Notes under the pieces: generated by a model
Database searches by the model: none
Seen by the model: only the letters and a program-made list of their open reading frames with translations
What the model was told of the DNA's origin: nothing
Made by a program: the position numbers and the translations under genes
Shown here: piece after piece, positions 1 through 8,600 of the stretch
How the letters are laid out: every line of letters starts with the position of its first letter
Numbering within the stretch: position 1 is the first letter of the stretch
Assembly: GCF_000381985.1 (NCBI RefSeq)
Contig: NZ_KB907348.1
Coordinates: 1 to 64,000 of the forward strand
DNA length: 64,000 nt
Reading direction: 5' to 3'
Source of the DNA: Novispirillum itersonii subsp. itersonii ATCC 12639
Lineage (GTDB): Bacteria; Pseudomonadota; Alphaproteobacteria; Rhodospirillales; Rhodospirillaceae

Positions 1-556
1 AGCCGTGATCGCGCAGAGACTGGGCGGCAATGGCGGCGTTATTCAGGAAGCAGTATCCGCCATAGGTGCTGGCCCCGGCATGGTGCCCCGGCGGGCGGCA
101 CAGGGCATAGGCGCTGTGCGCCCCATCGGCCACCAGTGCCGCTGCGGTCAGGGCGCAATGGGCTGACGCCAGCACCGCATCCCACGTGCCTTCGACAATC
201 GGGGTTCCGGCATCGTAGCAGTAATAGCCGAGCTTGCCGTTGATACCCGGCGGGATCACATCCTGCCGCATCGAACGGGCGGCAAAGCCGCTGGGCAGCA
301 TGAAGCCGTCTTTGCCAATTGCCTTCCACTGGTCAAAAGCGGTGCGCAGAAACTCGACGAAGGCGGCGTCATGCACCTTCAGAATCGTGTCCAGCGGAAA
401 CGGGCGGGGTGGCAGAGTTTCCAGCCCGGCGGCCTCGACCGCTGTCAGGATATAGTCTGCCCGGCGCGGCATTTCGTAACAGGGAACCAGTTCACCCCGG
501 TGCAGTTCCATGCCGCCATCGTGACGGCTGTGCAGCGGAGAGTAAATTGCTTTCAT
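1..556 (-). CDS. Histone-deacetylase-family acetylpolyamine amidohydrolase (C-terminus cut by window edge)
   Basis: Reading leftward from an ATG at 556, the frame stays open to base 1, so the N-terminal 185 or so residues are present and the rest lies outside. The translation begins MKAIYSPLHS and carries RPPGHHAG followed by YCFLNNAAIAA, the zinc-site and active-site signature of the histone deacetylase/acetoin utilisation/acetylpolyamine amidohydrolase superfamily. Such enzymes hydrolyse acetylated polyamines or other acetyl-amines in the cytoplasm. It starts 20 bases after the ornithine cyclodeaminase stop on the same strand, so the two are probably cotranscribed, which favours a polyamine/ornithine catabolic role over protein deacetylation. 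Substrate is inferred. Confidence 0.8.
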   Translation of the reverse strand, partial: MKAIYSPLHSRHDGGMELHRGELVPCYEMPRRADYILTAVEAAGLETLPPRPFPLDTILKVHDAAFVEFLRTAFDQWKAIGKDGFMLPSGFAARSMRQDVIPPGINGKLGYYCYDAGTPIVEGTWDAVLASAHCALTAAALVADGAHSAYALCRPPGHHAGASTYGGYCFLNNAAIAAQSLRDHG

Positions 557-576
557 GGTCAGGGGGCTCCGGGGCG

Positions 577-1626
577 TCAGGCGGCGAGGCCGTTGGGGGT
601 ACCGCTGGGCTGGGCAGGGGACAGCAGGCCGAACAGATCACGCGGGTCTTCCGGCTCGGTCAGCAGGTCGATGTCTTCATAGCAGTCTGTGCCATTCAGC
701 TGGCTGTAGAGGAAGCGGAGGGCCGAGAAGTCTTCAATCGCGAATCCCACCGAGTCAAACAAGGTGATCTGCTGGGGCGAATGGCGGCCCGTGGCCTGTC
801 CGGTAATCACTTCCCACAGTTCGGTGACCGGGAAATCGGCAGGCATCTGCTGGATTTCGCCTTCAATCCGGGTCTGTTCCGGCAACTCAACAAACACGTC
901 GGCACGGCGGAGAATATCGGCCTGAAGTTCGGTCTTGCCGGGGCAGTCGCCGCCAACCGCGTTCAGATGGACACCGGCCCCGACCATATTGTCAGACAGG
1001 ATCGTTGCCATCTGCTTGTCGGCGGTGACGGTGGTGATGATGTCGGCCCCCTGCACCGCGTCCTGCGTGCTGGCGGCAACCGTGATGTCAAAGCCAGCCG
1101 CCCCAAGATTGCGGACGAACTTTTCTGTCGCCGCCGGGTCGATGTCAAACACCTGCAGGCGGGTGATACCCATCAGGGTCCGGAATGCCAGCGCCTGAAA
1201 TTCTGACTGCGAACCAAGGCCGATCAGGGCCATAACCGAGGAGTCGGGGCGGGCCAGATACCGGGCTGCCACTGCCGAGGTCGCGGCTGTCCGCAGCGCT
1301 GTGGTGAGGGTCATTTCCGACAGCAGAACCGGATAACCGGTCTCAACATCAGACAGCACGCCGAACGCGGTGACGGTCTGCAGGCCGGTGTGGGTATTTT
1401 TCGGATGACCATTGACGTATTTGAAGCCGTACAGACGCCCGTCGGTGGTCGGCATCAGCTCAATCACGCCATCGCGGGAGTGGCTGGCAATGCGGGGTGT
1501 CTTTTCAAACGACGGCCAGCGGCGGAAGTCTTCTTCGATAACGGCTGCCAGTCCGGTCAGCCACGCCTCGACACCGACGGTTTTCACCAGCCGTACCATA
1601 TTCTCAACACCGACATAGCGGACCAT
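577..1626 (-). CDS. ocd: Ornithine cyclodeaminase
   Basis: Ornithine cyclodeaminase/mu-crystallin family: converts L-ornithine to L-proline and ammonia using a tightly bound NAD. The protein shows the Rossmann motif in ALIGLGSQSEFQALAF, an N-terminal region with the family's substrate-side residues (GYPVLLSEMTLTTALRTAATSAVAA), and a GDCPGKTEL segment typical of the C-terminal half. An upstream ATG at 1650 is in frame, but the ATG at 1626 is preceded by GGGAGA eight bases away and gives MVRYVGVENM, so I prefer 349 residues. It is divergent from an Lrp/AsnC regulator and probably cotranscribed with the amidohydrolase gene downstream. Other family members act on alanine or ketimines, so the substrate is not certain. 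Confidence 0.9.
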   Translation of the reverse strand: MVRYVGVENMVRLVKTVGVEAWLTGLAAVIEEDFRRWPSFEKTPRIASHSRDGVIELMPTTDGRLYGFKYVNGHPKNTHTGLQTVTAFGVLSDVETGYPVLLSEMTLTTALRTAATSAVAARYLARPDSSVMALIGLGSQSEFQALAFRTLMGITRLQVFDIDPAATEKFVRNLGAAGFDITVAASTQDAVQGADIITTVTADKQMATILSDNMVGAGVHLNAVGGDCPGKTELQADILRRADVFVELPEQTRIEGEIQQMPADFPVTELWEVITGQATGRHSPQQITLFDSVGFAIEDFSALRFLYSQLNGTDCYEDIDLLTEPEDPRDLFGLLSPAQPSGTPNGLAA

Positions 1627-1687
1627 GATGACGTCTCCCATTTCCGTCATTGGATATTGAGAAAAGTGTACGGACCTTCAAAGTGTC

Positions 1688-1766
1688 TCAACAATGTTGA
1701 AAGATGAAAGAAAGAGCGACATATTTGTATAATATGCATAATGACAGTGAGCATTTTGTAAGATGC
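1688..1766. promoter_or_regulatory. Divergent ocd / Lrp-type control region with inverted repeats
   Basis: Seen: TCAACA-A-TGTTGA at 1688-1700 (perfect six-base arms), a perfect TATAAT at 1728-1733 pointing at the Lrp-type gene with only a poor -35 match 17 bases upstream, and GCAT-N8-ATGC at 1751-1766 that runs across the regulator's own start codon. The stretch is AT-rich compared with its surroundings. Lrp/AsnC regulators commonly bind near their own promoter and that of a divergent target, so autoregulation and control of ocd is a reasonable inference. Which repeat is the operator cannot be decided here. Confidence 0.5.
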
Positions 1767-2188
1767 ACATCTTTGATGACCTTGATCGTCGCCTGATTGC
1801 CGCCCTGCGGGAAGACGGGCGGGCACCGGTTTCCAAGCTGGCGGTGATCCTTGGGGTTTCGCGGGCCACGGTTCAGACGCGGCTGGACCGGATGATGGAA
1901 TCGGGCGCGATTCTGGGGTTTACGGTCCGGTTCCGGCAGGATTACGACACGCAGGCCATCCGCGCGATCATGATGATTCAGGTGGCGGGGCGGTCAACCA
2001 CGGCGGTGATCCGGCAGTTGCGGGGGATGCCGGAACTGGTGTCGTTGCATACCACCAATGGGGCATGGGATCTTATCGCCGAAATCCGGGCGGAGAGTCT
2101 GACCGACTTCGACCGTGTTCTGCGTGAGGTGCGGACCATTGACGGTATCGAAAACAGCGAAACCAGTATGCTGCTCAGCTCAGTCTGA
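1763..2188 (+). CDS. Lrp/AsnC family transcriptional regulator
   Basis: 141 residues, normal for the family. The N-terminal winged helix reads LDRRLIAALREDGRAPVSK then LAVILGVSRATVQTRLDRM, and the C-terminal half (VRFRQDYDTQAIRAIMMIQ to the end) is the RAM/AsnC ligand-binding beta-alpha fold. These proteins sense amino acids and form DNA-wrapping oligomers. It is transcribed away from ornithine cyclodeaminase, so it probably controls ornithine or polyamine breakdown in response to ornithine or a related amino acid. No good ribosome-binding site precedes the ATG; the perfect -10 box lies about 30 bases upstream, so the leader is very short. Confidence 0.92.
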   Translation: MHIFDDLDRRLIAALREDGRAPVSKLAVILGVSRATVQTRLDRMMESGAILGFTVRFRQDYDTQAIRAIMMIQVAGRSTTAVIRQLRGMPELVSLHTTNGAWDLIAEIRAESLTDFDRVLREVRTIDGIENSETSMLLSSV

Positions 2189-2213
2189 GGGGGCAGGGAC
2201 GCGGAGGCAGGGG

Positions 2214-3287
2214 TCAGACCTGCTCCATCACCACCTCAAGGTCATCCAGCAGATCTTCGGCGCTGCATACCCGGTTCCGGCCCTGTGACTTGGCGTTCAG
2301 CAAGGCTGCTTCGGCCCGCTCAAACAGGCCATGCTGGCTCTCGCCGGGCCGGTGGGCGGCAAGGCCGATCGAGACGGTCTGGTTGCCGAGAACATCGCCG
2401 GTCCGGCGGTTTCGCAGGGCACGGGTCGACAGGGTGGTACGCAGCAGCTCGGCAGTCTCCCGCCCCTGATCAGGCGTGCAGTCCGGCAGGGCGATGCAGA
2501 ATTCTTCCCCGCCGTAGCGGCAGGCCAGACCGCCGGACGGAATCAGGGTTTGTACCGTCCGCCCCACCAACCGCAGCACCTGATCCCCGACCGGGTGACC
2601 GTACTGCTCGTTGAAGCGGTGGAAGTGATCCAGATCCAGCATCAGCAGCAGCAGGCCGTCGTGGGTCAGCAGGCGTTCGCTGACCACCCGCTCGAAGGCG
2701 CGGCGGTTGCTCAGGCCGGTCAGGGGGTCGGTATTGGCTTCCAGCCGTACGGACTCCAGATCGCTGCGCAGACGGGCAATTTCTCGTGCCGACTGGTTCA
2801 GCCGTTCTTCCAGCTGGCGGTTCAGCTTGGCCATCCGTTCGGCTTCGGTGATCAGATTGCGGACCAGATGTGACAGATCCGGGGGGGCGGCGTGGGAAAG
2901 GGCGGAACTCAGGGTCCCCAGAGTCTGCCCGTGCTGCACCGCCGAGGCTCCGGCATGGCCGATATGGATCAACAGGGATTTCAGGGTGCTGTCGAGGCCG
3001 CCGGAAACCCGCTCAAGCCCTTCGGTTTCCTTCAGGGTCCCGAGGTGACGGTCATGCAGGGACCGCAGGGCCTCGCTGCTGATGGTGTGATGGACGGCAA
3101 GGTGGTTGTCGATCTCGTCAGACAACAGCCGGTGAGCCCCGGAGGCATAAAGATACCAGGTCGCATAGTTTTCCGGGCTCGGCGGCAGCCCGAGTGCCTG
3201 CAGGCTACGCAAAACCTGCTGCGAAAACCCGTGGGCGCGGTCTAACGGCTCCGCAGCCCCGGCGATGTGGTCAACATCGGTGGTCAA
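2214..3287 (-). CDS. Diguanylate cyclase (GGDEF domain)
   Basis: The C-terminal half is a complete GGDEF domain: DPLTGLSNRRAFE, then LLMLDLDHFHRFNEQYGH with the metal-binding Asp, then RYGGEEF near residue 257. It should make cyclic di-GMP from two GTP. The RxxD inhibitory site expected just before GGEEF is absent (SGGLACRYGGEEF), so product inhibition is probably missing. The N-terminal part is soluble, with a predicted coiled coil (AERMAKLNRQLEERLNQSAREIARL) and no membrane segment. The frame is open to 3668, but that stretch overlaps the neighbouring lipoprotein gene and is out of character. There is no in-frame ATG near the domain start; I chose the TTG at 3287, preceded by a GGGGAC stretch, giving 357 residues. 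The start is uncertain. Confidence 0.85.
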   Translation of the reverse strand: MTTDVDHIAGAAEPLDRAHGFSQQVLRSLQALGLPPSPENYATWYLYASGAHRLLSDEIDNHLAVHHTISSEALRSLHDRHLGTLKETEGLERVSGGLDSTLKSLLIHIGHAGASAVQHGQTLGTLSSALSHAAPPDLSHLVRNLITEAERMAKLNRQLEERLNQSAREIARLRSDLESVRLEANTDPLTGLSNRRAFERVVSERLLTHDGLLLLMLDLDHFHRFNEQYGHPVGDQVLRLVGRTVQTLIPSGGLACRYGGEEFCIALPDCTPDQGRETAELLRTTLSTRALRNRRTGDVLGNQTVSIGLAAHRPGESQHGLFERAEAALLNAKSQGRNRVCSAEDLLDDLEVVMEQV

Positions 3288-3447
3288 CGACGGTTTGTCC
3301 CCTGCTTGCCTGATCCGGACGCCATAATTGTGTCTATCCAGACCAATATCCCCCGCATGGGGTGTGCGGCAAAAACCTTTACCATTCGTTAACAGATTAC
3401 CGGAATTTTTCCCTGAACGGAAGCCGGATCGGCAGGCGGGCTTTTGC

Positions 3448-3903
3448 TCACTGACTGTCGGCTGACAGGGTCTTGAATTCTTCGCGCAGGGTCTCGATCT
3501 GCTGGCCCGGCGCTTTCGCCCGGGCAAGGGCACTGGCCTGAGCGGCCCGGGCCGAATCGATGCCGGGGAAGCCGCGTCCGGTCCAGATCCGTTCCAGCAC
3601 CGGATCGTAGATAGAGACAGCCTCTGACAGGGCATCTTCCTGACGGCTGAGGCGGACGTAGAAATCAACCAGCGCCTTAAACTTCGGCTGCTCTTCCGGG
3701 ACGATGCCGATCAGCTGCCGGACGCGGGTGTGCATGTCGCGGGCTTCTTTCTGGCGGTCTTCGATCCACGCGCGGTCCTCGGCGGCGTCCGCTGCCAGAC
3801 TCCGCCATTCCGCCGCCGAGGATCCGTCTTCCGGGACACCGCCGCAGGCAGCAAGGGTGCAGAACAGACCGACGCAGGCAAGGGACAGAAAGCGGCGCAG
3901 CAT
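3448..3903 (-). CDS. Small putative lipoprotein of unknown function
   Basis: 151 residues. The N-terminus is a lipoprotein signal peptide: positive MLRR, a hydrophobic run, and the lipobox LAAC with Cys at residue 19. The mature part is largely helical and charged (DRAWIEDRQKEARDMHTRVRQLIG; SRQEDALSEAVSIY), without a domain I recognise. It is probably anchored to a membrane and may have a coiled-coil partner. It lies between the diguanylate cyclase and metH on the same strand, but separated from metH by a strong hairpin, so it is not part of the methionine operon. Confidence 0.7.
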   Translation of the reverse strand: MLRRFLSLACVGLFCTLAACGGVPEDGSSAAEWRSLAADAAEDRAWIEDRQKEARDMHTRVRQLIGIVPEEQPKFKALVDFYVRLSRQEDALSEAVSIYDPVLERIWTGRGFPGIDSARAAQASALARAKAPGQQIETLREEFKTLSADSQ

Positions 3904-4031
3904 AGCGGATCTTTCGCTGAGGGGGAGGAAAGGGGCGTCATCCTGCCGTGTCGGCGGGACAGCGGCAACCGGATTATCATCGGGGACAGCCCGGTTGCCC
4001 GGGTTTCTTCCGGAGTCTTCGCCAAGACGAT

Positions 4032-4058
4032 CCCCCCGGTGCAGGCTGCACCGGGGGG
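4032..4058 (-). terminator. Strong hairpin downstream of metH
   Basis: Thirteen-base arms CCCCCCGGTGCAG and CTGCACCGGGGGG separated by a single base, 29 bases past the metH stop on the leftward strand. No T-run follows, so it may act as an mRNA 3' end stabiliser or a factor-assisted terminator instead of a classical intrinsic terminator. Confidence 0.55.
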
Positions 4059-4086
4059 ACGCTGACCGGCAATGCCGGGGATCGGA

Positions 4087-7000
4087 TCAGACTTTGAAGT
4101 ACTTCGCCTGCGGGTGATGCAGGACGATGGCGCTGGTTGACTGTTCCGGATGCAGCTGGTCGCCTTCGCTCATCCGCAGGCCCAGCCGGTCTGCCTTCAG
4201 CAGGTCAAGCAGCAGCGCCTGATCGGCCAGATTGGGGCAGGCCGGATAGCCGAAGGAGTAGCGGGAGCCCCGGTAGTTCTGCTTCAGCAGATCAGGGATC
4301 TCACGGGCGTCTTCCCCTGCATAGCCCAGTTCTGCGCGGATGCGCTTGTGGACGTATTCCGCCATCGCCTCGGCCATTTCCACCGACAGGCCGTGCAGAT
4401 ACAGGTAATCCTGATAGCGGTTGGCGGCAAACCAGTCGCGGGCGACATCCGAGGCCCGTTCGCCCATGGTCACCACCTGCAGGCCGATCACGTCGCGCTG
4501 GCCGCTGTCGGCTTCCCGCACGAAGTCGGCCAGACACAGGCCCCCCTTGAACGGCTGGCGGGGGAAGGCGAAGCGCCCGACTTCCTTCTCATTGCCCTGC
4601 GCATCGTCGGCAAACAGCACGATGGCGTCGCCGTCGCTCGCGCACTTCCAGTACCCATAGGCGGCCTTCGGCTGCAGGATGTCATCGGCTTCGCACAGAT
4701 CCAGCATCCGCTTGAGAATCGGTTTGACGTCCTGCTGCACCCATGTCCGCCATTCATCGCGGTCGCGGCCCTGTTTTTTAAAGCCCCACTGGAACTGATA
4801 GAGCATCACTTCGTTGATGTAGGGCACCAGCGCCTTCAGCGGCACGTTTTCCACCAGAGCCGGTCCCCAGAACGGCGGCGCCGGAATGTCGTTGGCCTGT
4901 GCCAGTTCCTGACGGCGCAGCGAGATCTCTTCCCAGTCCACCGGGCGCTGGGTGATCGACTGCACATCCGGGGCTGCCATGTTTTCGTTGGAAGACCGGC
5001 GGGACGGACGCTGGGCGCGTTTGACGGTGGCGTCCTTCACATGGTCCCCAAAGCGGCCATCGACAACTTTCGCCATCAGATCAAGGCCGTCGAAGGCATC
5101 ACGGGCGTAGGCCACCAGTCCGGTGTCGCCGCCGTTGGCATAGGCTTTGACACAGTCCTCTTCGACAAAGGCGCGGGTCAGGGCTGCCCCGCCCAGCATC
5201 ACCGGAACTGACAGCCCCTGACGGGCCATCTCTTCCAGATTTTCCTTCATGATGACGGTCGACTTCACCAGCAGGCCAGACATACCGACGGCATCGGCCT
5301 TGTGTTCCTTCGCCGCCTGAATGATCGAGGCGATCGGCTGCTTGATGCCCAGATTGATGACGCGGTAGCCGTTGTTGGTCAGGATGATATCGACAAGGTT
5401 TTTGCCGATATCATGCACATCGCCCTTCACGGTCGCCAGCACCAGCGTGCCTTTGGCCTGCCCGTCTGCCTTTTCCATGAACTGCTCGAGATAGGCGACG
5501 GCCGTCTTCATGGTTTCCGCCGACTGCAGCACGAACGGCAGCTGCATCTGGCCGGATCCGAACAGTTCGCCCACCACCTTCATACCATCCAGCAGCAGGG
5601 TGTTGATGATATCCAGCGGGCTGTAGGTTTCCATCGCCTTGGCGAGGTCCTCTTCCAGCCCCAGCCGGTCACCGTCAACGATGCGCTGCTTCAGGCGCTC
5701 TTCAATGGTGGTCGGCAGGGCCTGCTTGGTGGTGGCCCCGCCTTCCCGGTTCTTGAACAGGGCGATGAAAGCGTGCAGCGGGTCATAGCCGTCGCGGCGG
5801 CGGTCGAAGATCAGGTCTTCAGCCACCTGCACCTCTTCCGCCGGGATCTTGTGCAGCGGCAGGATTTTGGAAATATGAACGATCGCCCCGGTCATGCCGC
5901 GTTGTACAGCGTGATGCAGGAACACCGAGTTCAGCACCTGACGGGCCAGCGGCTTCAGGCCGAAGGAGATGTTCGACAGGCCAAGGATGATCTGGCATTC
6001 GGGCAGTTCGCGGGCGATCTGCTCGATGGCATTCAGGGTCTCCAGACCCAGCTGGCGGTCGTCATCGTTGCCGGTGCAGATGGTGAACGTCAGCGGGTCA
6101 AACATCAGGTCGCTGGACGGCAGGCCGCGTTCGACGCAGGCGAACTGATGCAGGCGCTTGGCGATCCGCACCTTCCCTTCGCAATCCTTGGCCATCCCGA
6201 CTTCATCAATGGTCAGGGCGATCACCGCCGCGCCAAACTTCCGGGCCAGCTTGACCCGTTCGTCTGCGTGGTGTTCGCCATCTTCAAAGTTGATGGAGTT
6301 GATGATGGACTTGCCGCCATACAGCTTCAGGGCGGTTTCGATCACCGGGGTTTCGGTGGAGTCGATCACCAGCGGCGCATTAATCGCCCCGCGCATGCGG
6401 CTGACCACCTGGGTCATATCGTGGATTTCGTTGCGGCCGACGAAGGCGGTGCAGATATCCAGCGTGTGGGAGCCTTCGCGCACCTGCTCGCGGCCCATGG
6501 CAACGGTGCCGTCCCAGTCTTCGGCATCCTGAAGCTGACGGAACTTCTTCGACCCGTTGGCGTTGCAGCGCTCCCCGATCGACAGGAAGGCATTTTCCTG
6601 CCGCAGCTCAACACGGCCATACAGGGATGCCACGGCGGGCACCCAGTGGTGGCTGCGCTTGGCCGGGGCCGGGCGGGTGCCGTTGCCGACCCGGGTCAGC
6701 ATGGCATGGACTGCCGCAGTATGATCCGGGGTCGAGCCGCAGCAGGAGCCCAGAATGTTAACCCCGTCTTCCTTCAGGAAGCGTTCGTGCCAGCTTGCCA
6801 GCTCGTTGGGGGTCAGCGGGTAATAGGTCTGGCCATCCCGCAGTTCCGGCAGCCCGGCGTTGGGCTGCAGCGAGATCAGGCCCGGCCAGTTCTCCGACAG
6901 CCACTTCACGTGATCAGCCATTTCCGCCGGGCCGGTGGCACAGTTCAGCCCCATGCCGTCAACACCCAGAGAATGGGCGATGGTGGCGGCAGCCCCGATG

Positions 7001-7611
7001 TCGGTGCCGACCAGCAGGGTTCCGGTGGTTTCCACCGTCACCTGCAGCAGAATCGGGATGTGCTTTCCGGCCTGTTCGCGGGCCAGCTTGCTGCCGTTGA
7101 CCGCCGCCTTGAACTGCAGCGGATCCTGACAGGTCTCGATCAGGATGGCGTCGCAGCCCCCGGCGATCAGACCGGCAGCCTGAATGTGATAGCCGCTTTC
7201 CAGCGTGTCATAGTCGATGTGGCCGAGGCTGGGCAGCTTGGTGCCCGGCCCGATGCCCCCCAGCACAAAGCGGGTGCGCCCGTCGTGGGCGAACTCTTCC
7301 GCCGCTTCACGGGCGATTTCCACCGAGCGCTTGTTGATCTCAAACGCCTTGCTGCCCAGTTCAAACTCTTCCAGCGTCAGCGGGCTGCCGCCAAAGCTGT
7401 TGGACTGCACCATGTCAGCCCCCGCCGCGTAATAGCGGGCGTGGATGGAGCGGATGACGTCGGGGCGGGTCAGGTTCAGCACTTCCGTGCAGTTTTCCTT
7501 GCCGTCGAAATCAACATCAACCGACAGGTTCATCGCCTGCACCAGACTCCCCATGCCGCCGTCGCACAACAGCACGCGGTCCTTCAGGTGGGTCAGGAAA
7601 TCGCTCATCAC
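4087..7611 (-). CDS. metH: Cobalamin-dependent methionine synthase
   Basis: 1174 residues, full length. It transfers the methyl group of 5-methyltetrahydrofolate to homocysteine through methylcobalamin. Domains in order: homocysteine-binding (about 1-330) with zinc-cysteine motifs NCATGP (near 224) and GSCCGSTPDH (near 287); pterin-binding (about 345-620, starting at SIGERCNANGSKKF); cobalamin cap and Rossmann domain (about 640-880) with the His ligand motif GDVHDIGKN (near 728) and SGLLVKSTV; and the SAM-binding reactivation domain (about 900-1174). It is the last gene of the leftward sahR-metF-metH run, 43 bases after metF, and so should be derepressed with it. No cobalamin riboswitch is seen in the short gap. 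Confidence 0.98.
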   Translation of the reverse strand: MMSDFLTHLKDRVLLCDGGMGSLVQAMNLSVDVDFDGKENCTEVLNLTRPDVIRSIHARYYAAGADMVQSNSFGGSPLTLEEFELGSKAFEINKRSVEIAREAAEEFAHDGRTRFVLGGIGPGTKLPSLGHIDYDTLESGYHIQAAGLIAGGCDAILIETCQDPLQFKAAVNGSKLAREQAGKHIPILLQVTVETTGTLLVGTDIGAAATIAHSLGVDGMGLNCATGPAEMADHVKWLSENWPGLISLQPNAGLPELRDGQTYYPLTPNELASWHERFLKEDGVNILGSCCGSTPDHTAAVHAMLTRVGNGTRPAPAKRSHHWVPAVASLYGRVELRQENAFLSIGERCNANGSKKFRQLQDAEDWDGTVAMGREQVREGSHTLDICTAFVGRNEIHDMTQVVSRMRGAINAPLVIDSTETPVIETALKLYGGKSIINSINFEDGEHHADERVKLARKFGAAVIALTIDEVGMAKDCEGKVRIAKRLHQFACVERGLPSSDLMFDPLTFTICTGNDDDRQLGLETLNAIEQIARELPECQIILGLSNISFGLKPLARQVLNSVFLHHAVQRGMTGAIVHISKILPLHKIPAEEVQVAEDLIFDRRRDGYDPLHAFIALFKNREGGATTKQALPTTIEERLKQRIVDGDRLGLEEDLAKAMETYSPLDIINTLLLDGMKVVGELFGSGQMQLPFVLQSAETMKTAVAYLEQFMEKADGQAKGTLVLATVKGDVHDIGKNLVDIILTNNGYRVINLGIKQPIASIIQAAKEHKADAVGMSGLLVKSTVIMKENLEEMARQGLSVPVMLGGAALTRAFVEEDCVKAYANGGDTGLVAYARDAFDGLDLMAKVVDGRFGDHVKDATVKRAQRPSRRSSNENMAAPDVQSITQRPVDWEEISLRRQELAQANDIPAPPFWGPALVENVPLKALVPYINEVMLYQFQWGFKKQGRDRDEWRTWVQQDVKPILKRMLDLCEADDILQPKAAYGYWKCASDGDAIVLFADDAQGNEKEVGRFAFPRQPFKGGLCLADFVREADSGQRDVIGLQVVTMGERASDVARDWFAANRYQDYLYLHGLSVEMAEAMAEYVHKRIRAELGYAGEDAREIPDLLKQNYRGSRYSFGYPACPNLADQALLLDLLKADRLGLRMSEGDQLHPEQSTSAIVLHHPQAKYFKV

Positions 7612-7654
7612 AGGGAGTCCTTACTGGGGAAATAACACGCTGGGAAAGACAGAA

Positions 7655-8545
7655 TTAGACGGCAGCCGGGCGCTGCGGACGGACGCCGAGAATATGGCAG
7701 ATTGCGTAGGTCAGGTCAGCGCGGTTGAGGGTGTAGAAGTGAAAATTCCGCACGCCATCTTTCTGCAGATCCTCGCACAGCTCGGCTGCGGTGGTGGCGG
7801 CGACCAGTTCACGGGTGCGCGGATCATCATCCAGCCCTTCGAAGCGGTCGCGCAGCCAGGCCGGAACAGTGGTGCCGCAGGCGCGGGAGAACTTGACCAC
7901 CTGCGCGAAGTTGGTCACCGGCAGAATGCCCGGCACGATCGGCACCCCGATCCCGGCAGCCTGCGCCCGGTCGACAAAGCGGCGGTAGGTGTCGGCGTCG
8001 AAGAAATACTGGGTAATGGCCCGGGTGGCCCCGGCGTCGATCTTACGCTTCAGGTTGTCGAGGTCATCGCGTGCTGAAAGGGCGTGGGGGTGGACCTCAG
8101 GATAGGCCGCTACAGAAATCTCGAAATCCGCCACCGCTTTCAGGCCTTCAATCAGATCTGCGGCATAGGCATATCCGCCCGGATGCGGGACGTAATCGGT
8201 CTCGCCATCCGGCGGATCCCCGCGCAGGGCGACAAGATGACGGATTCCGGCGTTCCAGTATTCCCGGGCGACGGTATTGACCTCTTCGCGGGTGGCGGCA
8301 ACGCAGGTCAGGTGTGCGGCTGCGGGAATGCCCATGTCACGGGTGATCGCCGTGACTGTATCATGGGTCCGTTCCCGGGTTGATCCCCCGGCGCCATAGG
8401 TGACGGAGACAAATGACGGTGCCAGCGGCGCCAGCCGCTTGACGCAGGTCCACAGGCTTTCCTGCATCTTCTCGGTCTTCGGCGGGAAGAATTCGAAGCT
8501 GACTTCGATCGGCTTGGTGATCGCGGCCTGCTGGGTATCGGTCAT
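7655..8545 (-). CDS. metF: Methylenetetrahydrofolate reductase
   Basis: Reduces 5,10-methylene- to 5-methyltetrahydrofolate with FAD, supplying the methyl donor for MetH. Family motifs are present: EVSFEFFPPKT near the start, SVTYGAGGSTRERTHDTV, AHLTCVAATREE, and LRGDPPDG. The open frame extends to 8632, but the ATG at 8545 (MTDTQQAAITK) has a GGAG ribosome-binding site and yields 296 residues, the usual bacterial size. It lies between sahR and metH on one strand with gaps of 55 and 43 bases, consistent with an operon. Confidence 0.97.
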   Translation of the reverse strand: MTDTQQAAITKPIEVSFEFFPPKTEKMQESLWTCVKRLAPLAPSFVSVTYGAGGSTRERTHDTVTAITRDMGIPAAAHLTCVAATREEVNTVAREYWNAGIRHLVALRGDPPDGETDYVPHPGGYAYAADLIEGLKAVADFEISVAAYPEVHPHALSARDDLDNLKRKIDAGATRAITQYFFDADTYRRFVDRAQAAGIGVPIVPGILPVTNFAQVVKFSRACGTTVPAWLRDRFEGLDDDPRTRELVAATTAAELCEDLQKDGVRNFHFYTLNRADLTYAICHILGVRPQRPAAV

Positions 8546-8600
8546 GGTCGGGGTCTCCGGGGGACGGCAGTCTTCAGACGGATAAGAGTGGGGGCGGTGT

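Noticed and set aside
3711-4025. A 104-residue leftward frame overlapping the lipoprotein gene
   Set aside because: Out of frame with the lipoprotein, Arg/Pro-rich and without motifs; the lipoprotein has a clear signal peptide and lipobox.
5302-7635. A 777-residue open frame on the + strand
   Set aside because: It lies antisense to metH and mirrors its codon structure; the translation has no recognisable domain.
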